A DNA stretch of 64,000 nucleotides. Origin: WHSW01 sp963846565. GTDB taxonomy: Bacteria; Actinomycetota; Thermoleophilia; Solirubrobacterales; 70-9. The position numbers were made by a program, and so were the translations under genes. How positions within the stretch are numbered: the stretch's first letter is position 1; each line of letters starts with the position of its first letter. Below, one piece after another: positions 61,049 through 64,000 of the stretch. The notes beneath the pieces are model-generated. The model did not search any database, was not told where the DNA came from, and saw only the letters and a program-made list of their open reading frames with translations. The stretch is taken from NCBI GenBank assembly GCA_963846565.1, contig CAWJWL010000005.1:558001-622000 (forward strand), written 5' to 3'.

Positions 61049-62598
61049 GCGGCGACCGGCGCAAGCTCGTCCTCTGCGTCGTCGACTCGCTGCGCACCGA
61101 CATGCTCCGGCGCGCGGTCGACGACGGCGTCGCGCCGACGTTCGCAGCCCTGCTCGAGCGGGGAGAGCTGATCGAGGACTGCGTCTCCTCGTTCCCGTCG
61201 GTGACCCCCGTCTGCTGCTCGGACATCGTCACCGGCACGGCGCCGGACGGACACTGGATCAGCGGCAGCAACTGGTACCACCGCGCCGAGCGCCGCTACG
61301 TCGAGTACGGCTCCTCCTTCGAGGCGACGCGCGCATTCGGGCTCTTTCGCGCCCTGTACGACGTCGTCTACAACATGAACATGTCCCACCTCTCGCCGGA
61401 GGTGGAGACCGTCTTCGAGCGCCTTCAGGACGCGGGATTTCGCACCGCGTGCACGCCATTCCTCATCTACCGGGGGCGCACGCGGCACGAGGTCGGCCTC
61501 GAGGGCCTGCTGCGCCGGGTCGCGCTCGCGGCGACGTTTCGACACGCCACCTGGGGACCGGATGAGCTCTTCTACGGCGAGCTCTACTCCTCGCGCCGGG
61601 TCGACTGCAAGCCGACGCTGGCGCGGCCGGGAACGCGCGACGAGTACTCGGCCTGCGTCGGGCGCGAGCTCGCCGAGCACGACCTCTACGACTTCCTCCT
61701 CTTCTCGCTTCCCGACAACGACTACCACTCGCACAAGCTGGGCCCGGACGGCCAACCGGACTCGATCGCGCTCGCGGACGACGCGCTCGCCGAGCTCGCC
61801 GACGCGGCCGGCGGCCTCGAGGCGTTCCTCGACGAGCACGCGGTGATCCTGCTCGCCGACCACGCCCAGACGCCGGTCGAACACCCGCTGCCGCTCGCCG
61901 GCCTCCTCGGCGAGGAGTGGCGGGTCCTGGAGCCGAACATGGTCGACCCCGAACGCGCCGAGATCGCGGTCAGCCCGATCGCTCGCGCCGCCGGCGTCTA
62001 CGTCCTCGGTGGTGAGCGACCCGCGCGCCACGCGGCGGTCCGGGAGCGGCTCTCAGAGATCGACGGCGTCGACCTGTTCGTCTGGCTCGCCGACTCCAAG
62101 GGGGACCCGGTCGAGCGCCCGAACTCCGGCCGTCCGGATGCGGCCGAGGCAGTCGTCGAGCGCGCCGGCGCCGAGCTTCGCTTCCGGCCCGGTGGCCCGG
62201 TGCGCGACCGGCGTGCGGGAGAGTGGCGGGTAAGCGGCGAGCTCGCGGCGCTGGAGGCGTCGAGCGACGACGGCGTCTTCGAAAGTGAGCGCTACCCGGA
62301 TGCGCTCGCCCGGATCTGGTCGGCACTGCACGCGCCCCAGGCCGCCGACTTGATCATCTCCGCCGCGCCCGGCTACGAGCTCGTCGACTGGGGCGGCGTC
62401 ACCCATTGTCCGGGTGGCAGTCACGGCTCGCTCGACGCGGGCGACTCGCTCGGTCCGCTCCTCCTCTGCGGCCTCGAGCCCGGCATCGCCGGCTCGCGCG
62501 AGCAGTGGGCGCTCCGCGACGTCGCCGAGCTCATTTTCGATCACTTCGGCCTCGCCGCCGACGGTCCCGTCGAGCGTGCGGCCGGGGCGCGGCGATGA
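61045..62598 (+). CDS. Alkaline phosphatase superfamily/type I phosphodiesterase protein
   Basis: A 517-residue soluble enzyme of the nucleotide pyrophosphatase/phosphodiesterase type. Metal and nucleophile sites are visible as Asp14 in CVVDSLRTD, Thr54 in SFPSVTPVCCSDIVTG, the DNDYHSH block, LLADHAQTP and the HGSLDAGD His near the C-terminus. These are the two-metal ligands of the superfamily. The substrate, a phosphodiester or phosphonate-type headgroup, is unknown. It is coupled to gtrA downstream (ATGA), which suggests a lipid-linked substrate. Confidence 0.85.
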   Translation: MSGDRRKLVLCVVDSLRTDMLRRAVDDGVAPTFAALLERGELIEDCVSSFPSVTPVCCSDIVTGTAPDGHWISGSNWYHRAERRYVEYGSSFEATRAFGLFRALYDVVYNMNMSHLSPEVETVFERLQDAGFRTACTPFLIYRGRTRHEVGLEGLLRRVALAATFRHATWGPDELFYGELYSSRRVDCKPTLARPGTRDEYSACVGRELAEHDLYDFLLFSLPDNDYHSHKLGPDGQPDSIALADDALAELADAAGGLEAFLDEHAVILLADHAQTPVEHPLPLAGLLGEEWRVLEPNMVDPERAEIAVSPIARAAGVYVLGGERPARHAAVRERLSEIDGVDLFVWLADSKGDPVERPNSGRPDAAEAVVERAGAELRFRPGGPVRDRRAGEWRVSGELAALEASSDDGVFESERYPDALARIWSALHAPQAADLIISAAPGYELVDWGGVTHCPGGSHGSLDAGDSLGPLLLCGLEPGIAGSREQWALRDVAELIFDHFGLAADGPVERAAGARR

Positions 62599-63083
62599 GC
62601 GCCCCGGAGCGCAGCGAGGTGCCGACGGAGCCCACGAGCGAGACCTCGCGGGCCGCCGACTGGACCTGGGGGCTGATCCGCCGCATCCATCTCGGCACGC
62701 GGAAGCCGGACAACTGGATGCAGCTGTTCAAGTTCGGCCTCGTCGGCGCCTCAGGCTACGTCGTCAACCTGATCGTCTTCGCGCTGCTCACCGGAGCCGC
62801 GGACGTCCACCACATCCCCGCCGCGATCGGCGCCTTCGGCGTCGCGGTGACCAACAACTTCGCCTGGAACCGGGAGTGGACCTTCCGGGCCCGCGACGGC
62901 CACGCCGGCTTTCAGGCCGCCCGCTTCTTCGCCGTCTCGCTGGTCGGTCTCGGCTTCAACCTCGCTCTGCTCGAGTTGCTCGTCTCCGCCGCCGGCATGC
63001 CCGAACTCCCCGCGCAGGCGCTCGCCGTGGCCCTGGCGATGCCGGTCAACTTCGTCGGCAACAAGCTGTGGACGTTCGTGTAG
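62595..63083 (+). CDS. GtrA family membrane protein
   Basis: A 162-residue protein with four transmembrane helices (from LFKFGLVGASGYVVNLIVFALL onwards) and a hydrophilic N-terminus. NNFAWNREWTF and AMPVNFVGNKLWTF are the GtrA signatures. The family is linked to flipping of polyprenyl-phosphate-linked sugars and to cell-surface glycan synthesis. The next gene overlaps its end by 16 bp. Confidence 0.93.
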   Translation: MSAPERSEVPTEPTSETSRAADWTWGLIRRIHLGTRKPDNWMQLFKFGLVGASGYVVNLIVFALLTGAADVHHIPAAIGAFGVAVTNNFAWNREWTFRARDGHAGFQAARFFAVSLVGLGFNLALLELLVSAAGMPELPAQALAVALAMPVNFVGNKLWTFV

Positions 63084-64000
63084 CGCTCGTCCTTGCGTCG
63101 CTCGCCGCGTCGCTCGTGATCTCGAGCTCACCGGCCGCCGCGCAAAGCGACGCGCCGCCGACGACCCCCGGCTCGACTCTGCCGGCGCCGATCCCGCCCG
63201 GCTACTACCCGCCCACGCCGGCCGGCTACGAGATCAGCGCTCGCGAGGCCATCGAGATCGCGGGCACGGATCGCCACGTGATCGAGCAGACGCTCTCCCA
63301 CGGCCGCCTCGTGACCGCGATCGAGACGCGGGAGAACACGACGTGGCAGGTCGGCTTCAAGGACGGCGATCGCGAGGTGGCACAGGTGATCGTCGACGGC
63401 CGCAGCGGCACGGTGCTCGAGTCGTGGACCGGCGAGCAGGTCGCGTGGCCGATGGCTCGCGGGTACGAGGGGCAGTTCGGACACAAGCTGAACGCGGCGT
63501 GGGTCTGGATTCCGCTCAGCGTGATCTTCTTCATCGGCCTGCTCGATTGGCGGCGCCCGTGGCGCATCGCCCACCTCGACCTGCTCGTCCTGCTCTCGTT
63601 CGGCGTCTCCCACGTGTTCTTCAACCGCGGGGAGATCGGTGTCTCCGTGCCGCTCGTCTATCCGGTGCTCGCGTACCTGCTGGCGCGCATGCTCTGGATC
63701 GGCTTTCGCGGCGGCGAGGGCCTGCGTCCGACAATCCCGGTCGGCTGGCTCGGTGTGGCCGCGATCTTCCTGGTCGTCTTCCGGCTCACGCTCAACATCG
63801 CGGACTCGGGCGTCATCGACGTCGGCTACGCAGGCACGATCGGAGCCGACCGGATCACCCACGGCGACGTCGTCTGGGGGGAGGGGGTGTTCCCCGACAA
63901 CAACCCCTTCGGCGACACCTATGGCCCGGCCAACTACTACGCCTACGTCCCCTTCGAACTCGCGCTCCCGTGGAGCGGCGAGTGGGACGAGCTCGGCGCC
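63068..64000 (+). CDS. Polytopic membrane protein, possible GT-C-type glycosyltransferase, 3' truncated by window edge
   Basis: The frame is open from GTG 63068 to the end (311 codons). A signal peptide (VALVLASLAASLVI then SSPAAAQS) is followed by an external ~90-residue domain (TWQVGFKDGDREVAQVIVDG, PepSY-like in look), then hydrophobic helices (WVWIPLSVIFFIGLLDW, LDLLVLLSFGVSHVFF, VPLVYPVLAYLLARMLW, WLGVAAIFLVVFRLTLNI). The last part DNNPFGDTYGPANYYAYVPFELALPW resembles the lumenal loops of GT-C membrane glycosyltransferases. Its position after GtrA supports a role in polyprenyl-phosphate-sugar-dependent glycosylation. Confidence 0.72.
   Translation, partial: MDVRVALVLASLAASLVISSSPAAAQSDAPPTTPGSTLPAPIPPGYYPPTPAGYEISAREAIEIAGTDRHVIEQTLSHGRLVTAIETRENTTWQVGFKDGDREVAQVIVDGRSGTVLESWTGEQVAWPMARGYEGQFGHKLNAAWVWIPLSVIFFIGLLDWRRPWRIAHLDLLVLLSFGVSHVFFNRGEIGVSVPLVYPVLAYLLARMLWIGFRGGEGLRPTIPVGWLGVAAIFLVVFRLTLNIADSGVIDVGYAGTIGADRITHGDVVWGEGVFPDNNPFGDTYGPANYYAYVPFELALPWSGEWDELGA

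Overview
This is a high-GC, gene-dense, single-chromosome segment of an actinobacterium. The chromosomal origin neighbourhood (gyrA-gyrB-DUF721-recF-dnaN-dnaA | rpmH-rnpA-yidD-yidC-jag-rsmG-parA-parB), the FHA/PP2C/RodA/PBP/PknB cell-wall signalling operon, LytR_C proteins and the codon bias all fit Actinomycetota. The mix of gene neighbours and an 816-residue GyrB suggest a deep lineage such as Thermoleophilia/Solirubrobacterales, but that placement is inference. No phage, insertion sequence, CRISPR array or rRNA operon is visible.

Layout. 1-6.6 kb (+): a truncated penicillin-acylase-family hydrolase, an SDR, metF, an alpha/beta hydrolase, a DUF3105 protein and a secreted zinc amidase. 6.6-19.1 kb (mostly -): a surface-polysaccharide locus with a FemAB-like and a GNAT transferase, an initiating sugar-phosphate transferase, three glycosyltransferases, a Wzx-like flippase, a Wzy/WaaL-like polymerase or ligase, two LytR_C membrane proteins and a FlaA1/WbpM-type epimerase. 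19.2-25 kb: DedA, UppP, PurM, a GlxA-type regulator divergent from a DJ-1/PfpI gene, and a Ser/Thr kinase. 25-35.1 kb (-): fhaA-fhaB-pstP-rodA-pbpA-pknB-ddl with a polytopic kinase upstream, coordinating wall synthesis. 35.3-41.7 kb: pheA, an HNH nuclease, a thioredoxin-reductase-like gene with an odd 5' leader, and small enzymes. 41.7-55.8 kb: the origin region, diverging between dnaA and rpmH. 55.8-64 kb: pdxH, tRNA-Ile(GAU), a BFN nuclease, a second ddl, an aminotransferase, a phosphodiesterase, GtrA and a truncated membrane protein.

The most unusual item is a family of at least eight ~51-bp hairpin elements. They have conserved ends and a conserved apical core, but two copies carry different stem sequences that still pair (covariation). 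Copies lie between genes and also inside or at the 3' ends of genes, where they stay open in either orientation and add a Pro/Ala/Ser/Gly-rich peptide, as Rickettsia palindromic elements do. Other notable items are a 14-codon leader with two mutually exclusive hairpins and a near-perfect Shine-Dalgarno, a 35-bp dyad between glxA-like and DJ-1 genes, nine 9-bp repeats in pstP, and candidate non-standard start codons.

Caution: about 34 single-base indels, about 30 of them extra bases, break seven genes on both strands between 17.6 and 25.7 kb, including purM. Others break a gene at 38.2-38.9 kb and pstP. I read this as poor local consensus sequence, not gene decay. These genes are labelled pseudogene only because they are broken as given.
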